DNA of 64,000 bases, taken from Massilia polaris (GTDB lineage Bacteria; Pseudomonadota; Gammaproteobacteria; Burkholderiales; Burkholderiaceae_D). Position numbers and translations under genes: made by a program. The stretch covers positions 124,001-188,000 of the forward strand of contig NZ_JABBGG010000004.1 of NCBI RefSeq assembly GCF_012927275.1. The letters are read 5' to 3'. Below, one piece after another: positions 52,473-61,561 of this stretch (position 1 is its first letter; the number at the start of each line of letters is the position of its first letter). The notes below the pieces were generated by a model, which was not told the origin of the DNA, made no database searches, and saw only the letters and a list, made by a program, of their open reading frames with translations.

Positions 52473-52931
52473 CCATTTCTGGACCGTCAAGAAGGAATCC
52501 CATCATGAAGAAGGCTATACGCCCTCCCGCGCTCGGCTGGATAACGCCCGATAAGGACAGCACCCGCCCATCCCAAGGCCGACCGAGAGGCACCCGTGTT
52601 CGGCCCTACGACCCTCAGGAAGGCGGTCTTGCCGCGCAGCCTGGACCTGATGCTCTCGCTGAGGTAGCGCCGCTAGACAAGCCGTCACGGCAGGAGGCTA
52701 CGCGCTTGGCCTCCATAGATCCGCAATCGCCCACTCCCACAGTCCCCCGTCGGCCTCGTCAGCCACGGTTGATTTTCTTTGGTCATCGGACACACGATGC
52801 GCACCGATGCCGACCAAAAAGCCGCACGCAGCGCCAAGCGGACGCCACCGGCCAGGGCAGGACCGAAGCCTCGAAGGCGGCCCGTCAGGGAGAGCAAAAC
52901 ATCAGCGACAACAACCATTCAGGAGAACGAG
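52473..52931 (+). other. start of decayed segment, no reliable gene
   Basis: An ATG at 52505 with AAGGA before it opens a basic, Pro/Arg-rich frame (MKKAIRPPALGWITPDKDSTRPSQ) that runs on as a shadow of the following broken gene. A short original gene may have been here, but no family is recognisable. It marks the beginning of the foreign-looking segment that ends near 54376. Confidence 0.35.
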
Positions 52932-53438
52932 ATGAGCACCGACAATCCGAACTAGACCATCATTCTCAACTGGCGCACCAAAGGATTCGGTTGCGTCAAG
53001 AATTGTCAATATTACAATTGGCGCGACTCGCCGCTCCTGCCCCACGGAGGGCAGAGCGCCGAGGCAGTATCGAGCTTCATCACGCAATGCCGAAAGACGT
53101 TCGTCACCATCAGCGGCGGGGCCGATCCGCTCTATCGCTACGAGGAATACGGCGACCAATTACTAGAGATGATCGCCGTCATCAAGGCCCACGGTTTCCG
53201 GGTGCGCCTGATCACGCGGGAAGTGCAGCACATCGCCAAGCTGCGCGGCGTGGTCGATCACTTCTCGATCTCGCTGGATGCGGATGTCCTGGACGAGATA
53301 GACCAGCATCGAGCGGACTGGGCGGGACTCGATATCGATTACTCCCTGGTGCTTCCGGCGATCCCGAGCGCCGACCTCGTGCGCATCAAGCCGCAGTACG
53401 CTGCCCTGCGCGGTAAATCGGCGGGCGATTGGTGTTGA
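52932..53438 (+). pseudogene. broken radical-SAM-like iron-sulphur protein gene
   Basis: ATG 52932 with AGGAGAACGAG upstream opens MSTDNPN and then meets an amber TAG (52953-52955). The frame continues with clear similarity: TIILNWRTKGFGCVKNCQYYNWRDSPLLPHGG, later FVTISGGADPLYRYEEYG and DHFSISLDADVLDEI. The cysteine motif that should read CxxxCxxC is C-V-K-N-C-Q-Y-Y, so the third iron ligand is replaced by Tyr (TGC to TAC or similar). Both changes argue that the gene is inactive. The end overlaps the next frame. Confidence 0.7.
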
Positions 53439-53908
53439 GGGAGAACCTGAACAGCATCTTCTCCGTGGACAGGAAGTCGCTGTCTTTCGGCCACAACGGC
53501 ATCGTGTTTGTGCCGAAGGCGCTGTGCCTGAGCGGGAGCTACCTGTCCACCATCGACTGCGCCGGGTACGAGATCATGCAGGACAACGAGGCGCTGGCCG
53601 CCTACCTGATGGGCGACCCGCGCATCCACCTGTTCGGAGGCATGGTGCGTCACCTAGTCAGTCCGACGCTGCACACGGACTACGGCGATATCGACGTAAT
53701 CGCCACCGATCCCGCCGTCATCGAGGAACTGACGGGCCGCTTCGGCTACGCGTTCCGGGAAAGCTCCACCAGCGAAAATTATCCGCGCTACTTCCTGGGC
53801 AAATCCAGCAGGGCAGGGAAGACGATCCAGCTGATCCTGATGCGGTCAGGCGCGGATGCCATGAGGTTCATCCATAACGCCCAGTACGACCTGGACCGGA
53901 TCGGGTAA
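53429..53908 (+). CDS. nucleotidyltransferase-fold protein, possibly truncated at its 3' end
   Basis: A 159-residue frame with TTG start overlapping the previous stop. The segment FGGMVRHLVSPTLHTDYGDIDVIATD fits the nucleotidyltransferase-fold pattern (GG, then the D-x-D metal pair), as in CCA-adding and related enzymes. Other parts resemble no known domain. The frame ends DRIG-stop exactly where group II intron sequence begins, so the original C-terminus has probably been lost. It belongs to the decayed segment with the radical-SAM relic. Confidence 0.5.
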   Translation: MVLRENLNSIFSVDRKSLSFGHNGIVFVPKALCLSGSYLSTIDCAGYEIMQDNEALAAYLMGDPRIHLFGGMVRHLVSPTLHTDYGDIDVIATDPAVIEELTGRFGYAFRESSTSENYPRYFLGKSSRAGKTIQLILMRSGADAMRFIHNAQYDLDRIG

Positions 53909-54250
53909 AGGTGTGTTGCAGGATTTGGACGGGTGGATTCGACGCAAGCTGCGCTGCCTGCTATGGCGGCAATGGAAGCGTCCTGCTACCCGGAGGAAGA
54001 GGCTACAAGCAAGAGGCCTCGACGATCAACGCGCGTGGAAGTCGGCAGTCAATGGGCGAGGACCTTGGTGGAACGCCGGGGCGAGTCACATGAACGCCGC
54101 CTATCCAACGAGCTTCTTCGACGTATTAGGGTTGGTCTCGCTGCTGGAAACCCGGCAGCGCTTCCAGATTGTTCAATGAACCGCCGTATCCGGAACCGCA
54201 AGTACGGTGGTGTGAGAGGGCGACGGGGGTAACCCCGTCCCCTACTCGAT
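53909..54250 (+). mobile_element. 3' fragment of a group II intron
   Basis: Holds the end of the maturase frame followed by intron RNA domains. Domain V-like hairpin: ACCGCCGTA (54180-54188) pairs with TACGGTGGT around 54205-54213. Domain VI-like hairpin: GACGGGG ... CCCCGTCCCCTACTCGAT, with the branch-point A region, ending at about 54250. The 5' two thirds of the intron are missing. Confidence 0.75.
53913..54179 (+). pseudogene. group II intron maturase/reverse transcriptase, C-terminal remnant
   Basis: An 88-residue frame LDGWIRRKLRCLLWRQWKRP ... NGRGPWWNAGASHMNAAY ... FFDVLGLVSLL, which is the X/maturase end of LtrA-type proteins. The reverse transcriptase domain is absent. Truncated at the 5' side next to the nucleotidyltransferase frame. 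Confidence 0.85.
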
Positions 54251-54334
54251 GTCCAGCTTGGGCGCGTCTAAAAAACGCTACAATGAAAGAATGATTGTTT
54301 AGCAATTCTATTTTGAGCGGACGAAGGAGACCTA

Positions 54335-54376
54335 ATGGACTGGACGGCTGGCTATGCATCGGATGTGGCCGCATGA
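54335..54376 (+). pseudogene. 13-codon relic of a second methyltransferase gene
   Basis: After a good ribosome binding site (AAGGAGACC) the frame reads MDWTAGYASDVAA-stop. The first ten residues mirror the beginning of the methyltransferase at 50808 (SDWTAGYVADI). The rest of the gene is gone. It lies 84 bases after the end of the group II intron fragment. Confidence 0.6.
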
Positions 54377-54621
54377 CACCGGCCCGCCAGGCTGAGTGGC
54401 TCACCAGGACGGGCCTGCAGCTGCTGGTCCCGCGCGACACGGCGACGCTGGCGGGATTATCTAAGCCGGGCCGGTTTTTTGAATGCCGCAGACCGCTAAC
54501 CCTGGCGGTCCTGCGGCAATCCGCTTTCATGGCGGATGCTGCCGTCCGTCGTTTCTATGCCACGCCCGCCTTCGCAAACTTCTGCAAAAAACCACGTCGC
54601 GACGCTGGCACGCAACAAATT
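54377..54621. other. non-coding stretch before the secretion operon
   Basis: No gene is seen. A strong hairpin GCCGCAGACCGC (54485-54496) with GCGGTCCTGCGGC (54505-54517, one bulge) and a T-run at 54475-54480 look like remnants of a terminator region of the lost methyltransferase gene. Confidence 0.45.
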
Positions 54622-54662
54622 TGTGATGTGCATCACATTTCCACCAGCTTTTCCGCGATAAT
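54622..54662 (+). promoter_or_regulatory. perfect Crp-type site and -10 of the type I secretion operon
   Basis: TGTGA (54622-54626), N6, TCACA (54633-54637) with A/T-rich flanks is a perfect CRP consensus. GATAAT (54657-54662) follows with the site centred about 27 bases before it (near -40 of the start). The leader is about 100 bases. Confidence 0.7.
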
Positions 54663-54770
54663 GTCTTCTGAATCAATTTTTCTGTGGCAACGGTAACCTG
54701 GACTCCTGAAAGCCCGGCGCTCGCCGCGCTGGCATGCTTTCACCCTGAACCTTTAGCGGTAACCTCATAA

Positions 54771-56612
54771 ATGATAAATAAATTTCTTAAGCCTAAGAAC
54801 GAGATCGAGCAGGTGCTGGCGACTTTCAAGGGCACCTTCATCACCATCGGCGTGTTCAGTGCGATCACTAACCTGCTGATGCTGGTGCCTTCGCTGTACA
54901 TGCTGCAGGTTTATGACCGCGTGCTGGCAAGCCGCAATGAGGTCACGCTGCTGATGCTGACGGTGCTGATGCTGGGCGCCTTCATGCTGATGGGCGCGCT
55001 TGAGCTGATCCGTTCATTCGTCCTGATCCGCGTCGGCGCCAAGTTCGACATGCAGCTGAACAAGCGCGTGTACACCGCCGCCTTCGAGCAAAACCTCAAG
55101 AAGGCGGGCGGCAACGCCGGCCAGGCCTTGCAAGACCTCACCAACCTGCGCCAATTCCTGACCGGAAATGCGCTGTTCGCGTTCTTCGACGCGCCGTGGT
55201 TCCCGATCTACCTGATCGTGATCTTTTTCTTCGAGCCGTCGCTTGGCTTCTTCGCACTGGGCGGTACAGTCATCCTGGTTGCGCTGGCCTATATCAACGA
55301 GCGGGTCTCGCGCAAGCCACTGGCTGAAGCAAATACCATGGCCATCACGGCAACCAATCTGGCCACCAATAATTTGCGCAATGCGGAAGTCATCGAGTCG
55401 ATGGGCATGCTGCCGAACCTGCTCGGCCGCTGGTTCAAAGCGCACGGCCGCTTCCTGCATCTGCAGGCCGAAGCGAGCGAAAAAGCCGGCATTGTCGGCG
55501 CCCTGACCAAGTTCGTCCAGGTATCCTTGCAGTCGCTGGTGCTCGGTTATGGTGCGCTCCTGGCAATCGAAGGAAAAATCTCACCCGGCATGATGATTGC
55601 CGCATCCATCCTGGTCGGCCGCGCGCTTGCGCCAGTGCAGCTGGTGATCGGTGTCTGGAAGAGTTTCAGTACGACGCGAAGCGCCTATGAGCGCCTGAGC
55701 ACCTTGTTGGAAGCTAATCCGGCGCGCGAGGCAGGCATGCCACTGCCGAAGCCGATGGGTGCGTTGAGCGTCGAAGGAGTCACGGCCGCGCCGCCTGGGT
55801 CGAAAGTTCCGGTTGTAAAAAATCTTACTTTCGCGATTGCGCCAGGCGACGTCCTGGGTGTCATCGGCCCAAGTGGTTCTGGCAAGTCGACCCTGGCGCG
55901 CCTGCTGGTCGGTGTCTGGCCTGCCTTCATGGGTAAGGTCCGCCTCGACGGCGCCGACATCTATCACTGGAATAAAGGCGAGCTGGGACCAAACATTGGT
56001 TACCTGCCGCAGGACATCGAACTGTTTGGCGGGACGATTAGTGAAAATATCGCCCGCTTCGGCGAAATTGATCCGGAAAAGGTCGTCCTGGCTGCAAAGC
56101 GCGCCGGGGTTCATGAGCTGATTTTGCAGTTCCCGGAAGGGTATGACACCATCCTCGGGGACAGCGGCGCCGGTCTTTCCGGCGGCCAGAAGCAGCGCCT
56201 TGGCCTCGCCCGCGCAATGTATGGTGATCCGTCGGTGATCGTTCTGGATGAACCAAATTCAAACCTGGATGATGTTGGCGAGAACGCACTGGTACAGGCG
56301 GTAGGCGATCTGAAGAGCCGTGGCAAGACCATTGTGCTGATCACGCATCGCACCAGCATTATCGGTGTCACCAACAAGCTTCTCTTGCTGCGCGACGGTA
56401 ACGCCCAAGCCTTTGGCCCGACCCAACAGGTGCTGGCGGCCCTGCAGGAAGCCAACCAGAAACAGATCCAGGCCAACCAGCAGGCCGCCCAGGCACAAGC
56501 TCAAGCCCAGGAACAAGCACAAGCCCAGTTGAGCGCGCAGCAGCTGGCGCAGCAAAACTCGCCTGCCGAGCCGGGCCATGGCGCGGCAGCGACGACGGAA
56601 CAGGAAAAATGA
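54771..56612 (+). CDS. type I secretion ABC transporter (permease/ATPase)
   Basis: A 613-residue half transporter of the PrtD/RsaD type. A six-helix membrane domain at about 20-310 ([30 protein letters not shown]) is followed by the ATPase: Walker [10 protein letters not shown] (about 367-375), signature [15 protein letters not shown] (about 467), Walker [13 protein letters not shown] and the His switch ITHRTS. There is no C39 peptidase domain. The last 45 residues are a Gln/Ala-rich tail. It powers export of unfolded proteins with C-terminal signals. The following HlyD gene starts within its end. Confidence 0.93.
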   Translation: MINKFLKPKNEIEQVLATFKGTFITIGVFSAITNLLMLVPSLYMLQVYDRVLASRNEVTLLMLTVLMLGAFMLMGALELIRSFVLIRVGAKFDMQLNKRVYTAAFEQNLKKAGGNAGQALQDLTNLRQFLTGNALFAFFDAPWFPIYLIVIFFFEPSLGFFALGGTVILVALAYINERVSRKPLAEANTMAITATNLATNNLRNAEVIESMGMLPNLLGRWFKAHGRFLHLQAEASEKAGIVGALTKFVQVSLQSLVLGYGALLAIEGKISPGMMIAASILVGRALAPVQLVIGVWKSFSTTRSAYERLSTLLEANPAREAGMPLPKPMGALSVEGVTAAPPGSKVPVVKNLTFAIAPGDVLGVIGPSGSGKSTLARLLVGVWPAFMGKVRLDGADIYHWNKGELGPNIGYLPQDIELFGGTISENIARFGEIDPEKVVLAAKRAGVHELILQFPEGYDTILGDSGAGLSGGQKQRLGLARAMYGDPSVIVLDEPNSNLDDVGENALVQAVGDLKSRGKTIVLITHRTSIIGVTNKLLLLRDGNAQAFGPTQQVLAALQEANQKQIQANQQAAQAQAQAQEQAQAQLSAQQLAQQNSPAEPGHGAAATTEQEK

Positions 56613-57970
56613 TGAAAGCACTTCACGACAAGAACCAGATAACGGAAGTCATTACCCATGACGTGACCCCGTTGACGGTGAAAACCGACGCAGGCGCGTA
56701 CAGCAAGCTGGGCTGGATTGTCAGCCTGGTGGGCATGGGCGGCTTCCTGCTGTGGGCACTGCTGGCGCCGCTGGACAAGGGTGTGCCGCTGTCGGGGACG
56801 GTGACCGCCGAAGGCAACCGCAAGACCGTTCAGCACCTGACCGGCGGCACCATCCAGGAAATCCTGGTCAAGGACGGCGACGTGGTCAAGGCCGGGCAGA
56901 CCCTGGTGCGCATGAATCCGGTCGTCGCCAAGTCGGCTGCCGACATTACCAGCGGCCAGTACCTGACCGCGCGCGCCACCGAAGCGCGACTGCTGGCGGA
57001 ACGCGACGGCGCCAGGAAGGTCACCTTCCCGGCCGACCTGCAGAATGACGCGGCGGATCCGCGCATCTCTGAACTGAAGAGCCTGCAGAACCAGCTGTTC
57101 ATGTCCCGCCAGTCCTCGCTGCAAAGCGAGCTGGGCGCGCTGGACGAGAACATCGCCGGCCTCAAGCTGCAGATGCGCGGCATGCAGGAATCACGCGACA
57201 GCAAGAAGGTCCAGCTGTCGCTACTGAAGGAACAGCTTGACGGCATGCGCGACCTGGCCAAGGAAGGCTATGTAGCGCGCAATCGCCTGCTGGACCTGGA
57301 ACGTACCTATGCCCAGATTGGCGGCTCGATTTCTGAAGACATCGGCAATATCGGGCGTGCCCAGCGCCAGGTCATCGAACTGACCCTGCGCCGCTCACAG
57401 CGCATGCAGGATTACCAGAAGGAAGTGCGCACCCAGCTGGCCGAAGTGCAGAAGGAAGCCGAAGCCCTTGGCAGCCGTAAAACGGCGCAGGACTTTGAAC
57501 TGGCCAATGTCGATGTCAAGGCGCCGGTGGACGGCGTGGTGGTAGGCCTGGCCGTGTTCACCCAGGGCGGCGTGGTCTCGCCTGGCTTCCGCATGATGGA
57601 CATTGTGCCGAGCGGCAACTCGCTGGTGGCCGAAGGCCGCCTGGCTGTCAACCTGGTCGACAAAGTACACACCGGCCTGCCGGTCGAGCTGATGTTCTCG
57701 GCATTCAACACCAACACCACGCCGCATATCCCCGGCGAAGTGACCCAGGTGTCGGCCGACCGTTCGGTTGACGATCGCACCGGCGAGCCTTACTACATGG
57801 TCCGCGTCAAGGTAACCGATGCCGGCGCCAAGCTGATCGCCAAAAACAAGCTCGATATCCAGCCAGGCATGCCGGTGGACCTGTTCGTGAAGACCGGTGA
57901 ACGCACGATGATGAACTACTTGATCAAGCCGATTATCGACCGTGCAAAGACTTCGATGAGCGAGGATTGA
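56609..57970 (+). CDS. HlyD-family type I secretion adaptor
   Basis: A 453-residue periplasmic adaptor: an N-terminal membrane helix ([24 protein letters not shown]), a lipoyl-like half motif ([38 protein letters not shown]), a long coiled-coil hairpin at about 125-290 and a beta-barrel part ([23 protein letters not shown]). It joins the ABC transporter to TolC. It overlaps the transporter gene by 4 bases, and its end overlaps or touches the tolC-like start. Confidence 0.93.
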   Translation: MMKALHDKNQITEVITHDVTPLTVKTDAGAYSKLGWIVSLVGMGGFLLWALLAPLDKGVPLSGTVTAEGNRKTVQHLTGGTIQEILVKDGDVVKAGQTLVRMNPVVAKSAADITSGQYLTARATEARLLAERDGARKVTFPADLQNDAADPRISELKSLQNQLFMSRQSSLQSELGALDENIAGLKLQMRGMQESRDSKKVQLSLLKEQLDGMRDLAKEGYVARNRLLDLERTYAQIGGSISEDIGNIGRAQRQVIELTLRRSQRMQDYQKEVRTQLAEVQKEAEALGSRKTAQDFELANVDVKAPVDGVVVGLAVFTQGGVVSPGFRMMDIVPSGNSLVAEGRLAVNLVDKVHTGLPVELMFSAFNTNTTPHIPGEVTQVSADRSVDDRTGEPYYMVRVKVTDAGAKLIAKNKLDIQPGMPVDLFVKTGERTMMNYLIKPIIDRAKTSMSED

Positions 57971-57972
57971 TC

Positions 57973-59331
57973 GTGGCCCAGGTAAAATCAAATGGAAGCA
58001 CCGGCCGGCTTGGCCGGACCGCATGGGCACTGGCCGTGTTGCTGGCGATGTCTGCCGGCAGCGCCAGTGCGATCAGCCTGCAACAGGCTTACCAGGCGGC
58101 GCTGGCGAATGACCCTTCCTACCGCATGAACTTTTTCGAGAATGAGTCAGGCAAGGAAAATCGCATCATCGGCCGTGCCGCCCTGCTGCCAAATATTTCA
58201 GGCAGCTATAGCGCAAACCGGGTCCGCGCCGACGTGACGCAGGAAACCTTGGGCAAGGAAAATGTTACCCATCCACGCTACACCAGCCGTAGTGCGGTGG
58301 CGCAGCTGCGCCAGCCACTGATTAATTTCGAGGCATACGCGCGCTACCGCCAGGGCATCGCCCAGGCAGGCGAGAGCGCGGAACGCTTTGAAACCAACAA
58401 GGACGCGGTGGCGGTACGAGTTGTCAGTGCTTATGTCGACGCCTTGTATGCGCGTGACCAGCTGAAGCTGGTGAAAGCAGAGCGCGATGCGTTCAGCGAG
58501 CAAATGAAAGTCAACAACCGCCTGTTCGACAAGGGCGAGGGTACCCGGACCGATATGCTGGAGACCCAGGCCCGGCTCGACTTGGCCGAAGCCCAGGTGC
58601 TCGAAGCCGAGGATGCATTGACGGCAGCCCGCACCACGCTCGAGGGCGTGATCGGCATGCCTGCGGGTGAGCTGGACAGCTTGTCGGCGTCGTTCAAGAT
58701 CGACCCGCTGAGTCCCGCATCGTTCGACGAATGGCGCGCGACTTCGCTCGCCAACAATCCCGACCTGAAAGCCGCGCGCCTCGCGGTAGAAGTGGCGCAC
58801 CAGGAAGTGAACAAGTCACGCGCAGGCCATGCGCCGCGGCTCGACCTGGTCGCCAGCTACAGCAAGAATGACTCCGAGACACTGACGCAGCTGAACCAGG
58901 AAACGGTCAACCGCACTGTGGGTATCCAGCTCAACGTGCCGATTTATTCCGGCGGCCAGATCAGCGCCGTGTCGCGCCAGGCAGTTGCCACGCGCGAACG
59001 CGCCAAGGCAGACCTCGATCGCCGCACCAGCCTCGTGCTGGTAGAACTGCGCAAGGCGCATAGCGTCGTGCTCAGCAGCGTGGCGCGCGTCGATGCTTTA
59101 GTGAAGGCGGTCGGCTCGGGCAAGCTGCTGGTAACTGCGACGGAGCAAAGTATCAAGGGCGGCGTACGCATCAACCTGGACATGCTCAACGCCCAACAGC
59201 AGTTGGTGGCAAGTGAACGCGACCTCGCGCAAGCGCGCTATGGCTACCTGCTCGGCTTACTGCGTCTAAAGGCGGCCTCGGGTACGCTAACAGATGGTGA
59301 CGTATATCAGGTGGCCAAATACTTCGAATAG
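57973..59331 (+). CDS. TolC-family outer-membrane secretion channel
   Basis: A 452-residue protein with a signal peptide (LAVLLAMSAGSASA) and the repeated TolC pattern: ISLQQAYQAALANDPSYRMNFFENESGKEN, ALLPNISGSYS, helical repeats with VRVVSAYVDALYARDQLKLVKAERDAFSEQM, and NVPIYSGGQISAVSRQA. GTG 57973 is chosen because GAGGA (57962-57966) lies 6 bases upstream. TTG 57967 is an alternative. It completes an ABC-HlyD-TolC operon. Confidence 0.92.
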   Translation: MAQVKSNGSTGRLGRTAWALAVLLAMSAGSASAISLQQAYQAALANDPSYRMNFFENESGKENRIIGRAALLPNISGSYSANRVRADVTQETLGKENVTHPRYTSRSAVAQLRQPLINFEAYARYRQGIAQAGESAERFETNKDAVAVRVVSAYVDALYARDQLKLVKAERDAFSEQMKVNNRLFDKGEGTRTDMLETQARLDLAEAQVLEAEDALTAARTTLEGVIGMPAGELDSLSASFKIDPLSPASFDEWRATSLANNPDLKAARLAVEVAHQEVNKSRAGHAPRLDLVASYSKNDSETLTQLNQETVNRTVGIQLNVPIYSGGQISAVSRQAVATRERAKADLDRRTSLVLVELRKAHSVVLSSVARVDALVKAVGSGKLLVTATEQSIKGGVRINLDMLNAQQQLVASERDLAQARYGYLLGLLRLKAASGTLTDGDVYQVAKYFE

Positions 59332-59345
59332 TGTGCGCTTATATT

Positions 59346-59377
59346 CCAGTTAAAGTTAGCGTTAAATTATTAACTGG
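59346..59377. repeat. inverted repeat before the DUF4214 gene
   Basis: CCAGTTAA (59346-59353) and TTAACTGG (59370-59377) are separated by 16 A/T-rich bases, just before the ribosome binding site of the next gene. Could be an operator or an RNA hairpin. The lack of a T-run argues against a terminator. Confidence 0.5.
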
Positions 59378-59385
59378 GGAATGAC

Positions 59386-60570
59386 ATGGCCACCAACATC
59401 GAGCAGATTCAACAACTTTACATCGCCTTTTATGGCCATCCGGCAGATGCCGGTGGCCAGTCTTACTGGGGCAATATTCTTGCCACCGATCCCAACGCCA
59501 TCCCGACAATTGCCGCCACGTTCGCGCAACGCGCGGAGTATTCTGCGACCTTTGGCGGCAAGACCAATCCGCAAATCGTAACCATCCTGTACCAGAACCT
59601 GTTCGGCCATGCGCCGGACAGCGCCCAGCTTGCGGAGTGGTCGGGCAGGCTGGATTATGGAACTAATCTCGGCTCCGTCATGACCGGCATTATCGGCAGC
59701 GCCGCCGCGGCAGATGCCTCGGTGCTGGACATGAAAGTCCGCGCCGCGACCGCATTCACCGCATCGCTCGACACCACGGCCGAAACCCTTGGGTTCGGGA
59801 CCAACGCCGGTCACGCCACCGCCAAAGAGTACCTCGCGTATGTGCACGACGCGCTGTCGCTGAACGCGACCACCACCCCATTCGCACTGAATCTCGTCAC
59901 CTCCGACATCGTCGCGCAGACGGCCTGGTCGATGCCGGCCCGCGTCGACCAGCAAGTGCAGGAACTCTACGTCGCCTACTTCTCACGCGCGGCCGATGCG
60001 GGCGGGCACGACTACTGGACTGCGCGGCTCGACGGCAATCCTGCCAATCCAAGCCTGTCGGCGATGGGAGGTGCTTTTGCCATGTCCCAGGAATATCGTG
60101 ACGAATACGCGCAGGCGACCAACGAACTGAAGGTCGCCAATGCGTACGAGAACCTGTTCGGACGGGCAGCGGAGCCTGCTGGAGTGGCGTATTGGGCGCA
60201 GCTGATGAACGCGGGCACCCTTACCATTGACGCCGCGGTCACTGCGATCGCCGACGGCGCGCAGGGAAGCGACAAGTACGCCTACGGCGCCAAAGTCGAC
60301 GTGGCGCAGGCCATTACGGCAGCCATCGATACGCCGCAGGAAGCGCAGGCTTATACGACTGCCAGCGCGAATGCCACGGTAGCGGCCTATATCGCGCAGG
60401 TCAAAGATGTCGCCAGCTTCAATGCCGCGATCGCCCCTGCCGCAATCGATGCGCTGATTGCGTCCCTGGACGGTACGTCTGGCACCGTTCCGCCACCGCC
60501 GCCACCTGTGTACGGTGACCTTCAGCTAATCGGCATCGGCACGCAGGAAGGGTTGCCGGGAATCTTCTAA
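59386..60570 (+). CDS. protein with two DUF4214 domains
   Basis: A 394-residue, Cys-free protein without signal peptide. DUF4214 copy 1 is at about 5-125 ([21 protein letters not shown] ... [18 protein letters not shown]). Copy 2 is at about 187-310 ([22 protein letters not shown] ... [17 protein letters not shown]). A Pro run (PPPPPP) precedes a short C-terminal segment ending PGIF. Copy 1 resembles the N-terminal domain of the S-layer protein at 47253. Lying directly after the tolC-like gene, it is probably another substrate or an anchoring partner. It overlaps the convergent trhO gene by 4 bases. Confidence 0.8.
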   Translation: MATNIEQIQQLYIAFYGHPADAGGQSYWGNILATDPNAIPTIAATFAQRAEYSATFGGKTNPQIVTILYQNLFGHAPDSAQLAEWSGRLDYGTNLGSVMTGIIGSAAAADASVLDMKVRAATAFTASLDTTAETLGFGTNAGHATAKEYLAYVHDALSLNATTTPFALNLVTSDIVAQTAWSMPARVDQQVQELYVAYFSRAADAGGHDYWTARLDGNPANPSLSAMGGAFAMSQEYRDEYAQATNELKVANAYENLFGRAAEPAGVAYWAQLMNAGTLTIDAAVTAIADGAQGSDKYAYGAKVDVAQAITAAIDTPQEAQAYTTASANATVAAYIAQVKDVASFNAAIAPAAIDALIASLDGTSGTVPPPPPPVYGDLQLIGIGTQEGLPGIF

Positions 60571-61448
60571 ACAGCGTGCGGCTGGGCTTGCGGTGCATCT
60601 TCCTGCTTCGTCCCGTAGCAGTGCGGGCACGACACCTCGTACACATATTCAGGCGCCAGTTGCTGGCGCGGCGTAACGATCGCACGGCAAGCAAAACATT
60701 GAACCGTCGTCGACGGTTCCAGTTGCGGATTCAGCGCGGTGCGGTAATCGAACACGAAGCAGTCGCCCGTGTAGTGGTCGCCGCCAACGTCCTCGAAATA
60801 CTTCAGGATGCCGCCTTCCAACTGGTACACGTTCTCGTAACCGATGTCCTGCATATGGATGGCCGCCTTCTCGCAGCGGATTCCGCCGGTGCAGAAGGTG
60901 ACGACGGTCTTGTCGTTCAGCTCATCCTTGGCGGCAGCGATCACCGCCGGAAATTCGGTGAACTTGTCGATACGGTAGTCGATCGTGTTGGTAAACGTCC
61001 CGACATCCACTTCAAACGCATTGCGCGTATCGACCATCACGACTGGCCGGCCCGTGTCATCGTGGCCCTGGTCGAGCCAGCGCTTGAGCGTCGCCGCGTC
61101 CACGGCCGGCGCGCGGCCGAGTTCCGGCTTGATCAGCGGCATGCGCATCGTGATGATCTCGCTCTTGATCTTCACCAGCATGCGCTTGTGGGACTGTTCT
61201 TCCGACAGGCTTTCCTTTACTTCGATATCGGCGAAGCGCGGGTCGCTGCGCAACCAGGCGAGGTAGGTGTCGATGTTGGCGCGGGTACCGGAAAGGAACA
61301 TGTTGATGCCTTCCGGCGTCAGCAGGATCGTGCCTTTCAGGCTTAGCTCGGCGCAGATGGCCTGGTACTGCGGGCGCATCTCTTCAGTGTTGTCAAAGGT
61401 GACAAATTTGTACGCGGCGATGTTAACGTAAGGGGTAGCGGCTTGCAT
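60567..61448 (-). CDS. trhO: tRNA uridine hydroxylase, rhodanese-related
   Basis: A 293-residue protein of the YceA/TrhO family: an N-terminal acylphosphatase-like part ([14 protein letters not shown] ... [16 protein letters not shown]), a rhodanese domain with the active loop [10 protein letters not shown], and a C-terminal part with Cys pairs (CFACRAIV ... CPHCYG). The family makes 5-hydroxyuridine at position 34 of tRNAs using prephenate-independent, O2-dependent chemistry. The start gives a good family N-terminus. Transcribed toward the DUF4214 gene. Confidence 0.92.
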   Translation of the reverse strand: MQAATPYVNIAAYKFVTFDNTEEMRPQYQAICAELSLKGTILLTPEGINMFLSGTRANIDTYLAWLRSDPRFADIEVKESLSEEQSHKRMLVKIKSEIITMRMPLIKPELGRAPAVDAATLKRWLDQGHDDTGRPVVMVDTRNAFEVDVGTFTNTIDYRIDKFTEFPAVIAAAKDELNDKTVVTFCTGGIRCEKAAIHMQDIGYENVYQLEGGILKYFEDVGGDHYTGDCFVFDYRTALNPQLEPSTTVQCFACRAIVTPRQQLAPEYVYEVSCPHCYGTKQEDAPQAQPHAV

Positions 61449-61561
61449 ATCGGTTCAGTGCATAGAGACGAGGCCACATTATAAAGCAATGGCCTTATCC
61501 ACAGTGTGGCCTTACAATACCAGCCCAAGTTATCCAACCGGCAATTTAGGCGCCGTTATCG

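Noticed and set aside
52376-53416. 346-codon plus-strand frame starting at 52376
   Set aside because: From 52932 on it is the shadow of the radical-SAM relic. The first part has no family resemblance.
52344-54376. Prophage or complete integrative element
   Set aside because: No integrase, structural, replication or transfer gene and no attachment repeats were found. Only isolated decayed genes and an intron end.
59346-59377. Terminator after the TolC-family gene
   Set aside because: Inverted repeat without a T-run and placed directly before the next ribosome binding site.
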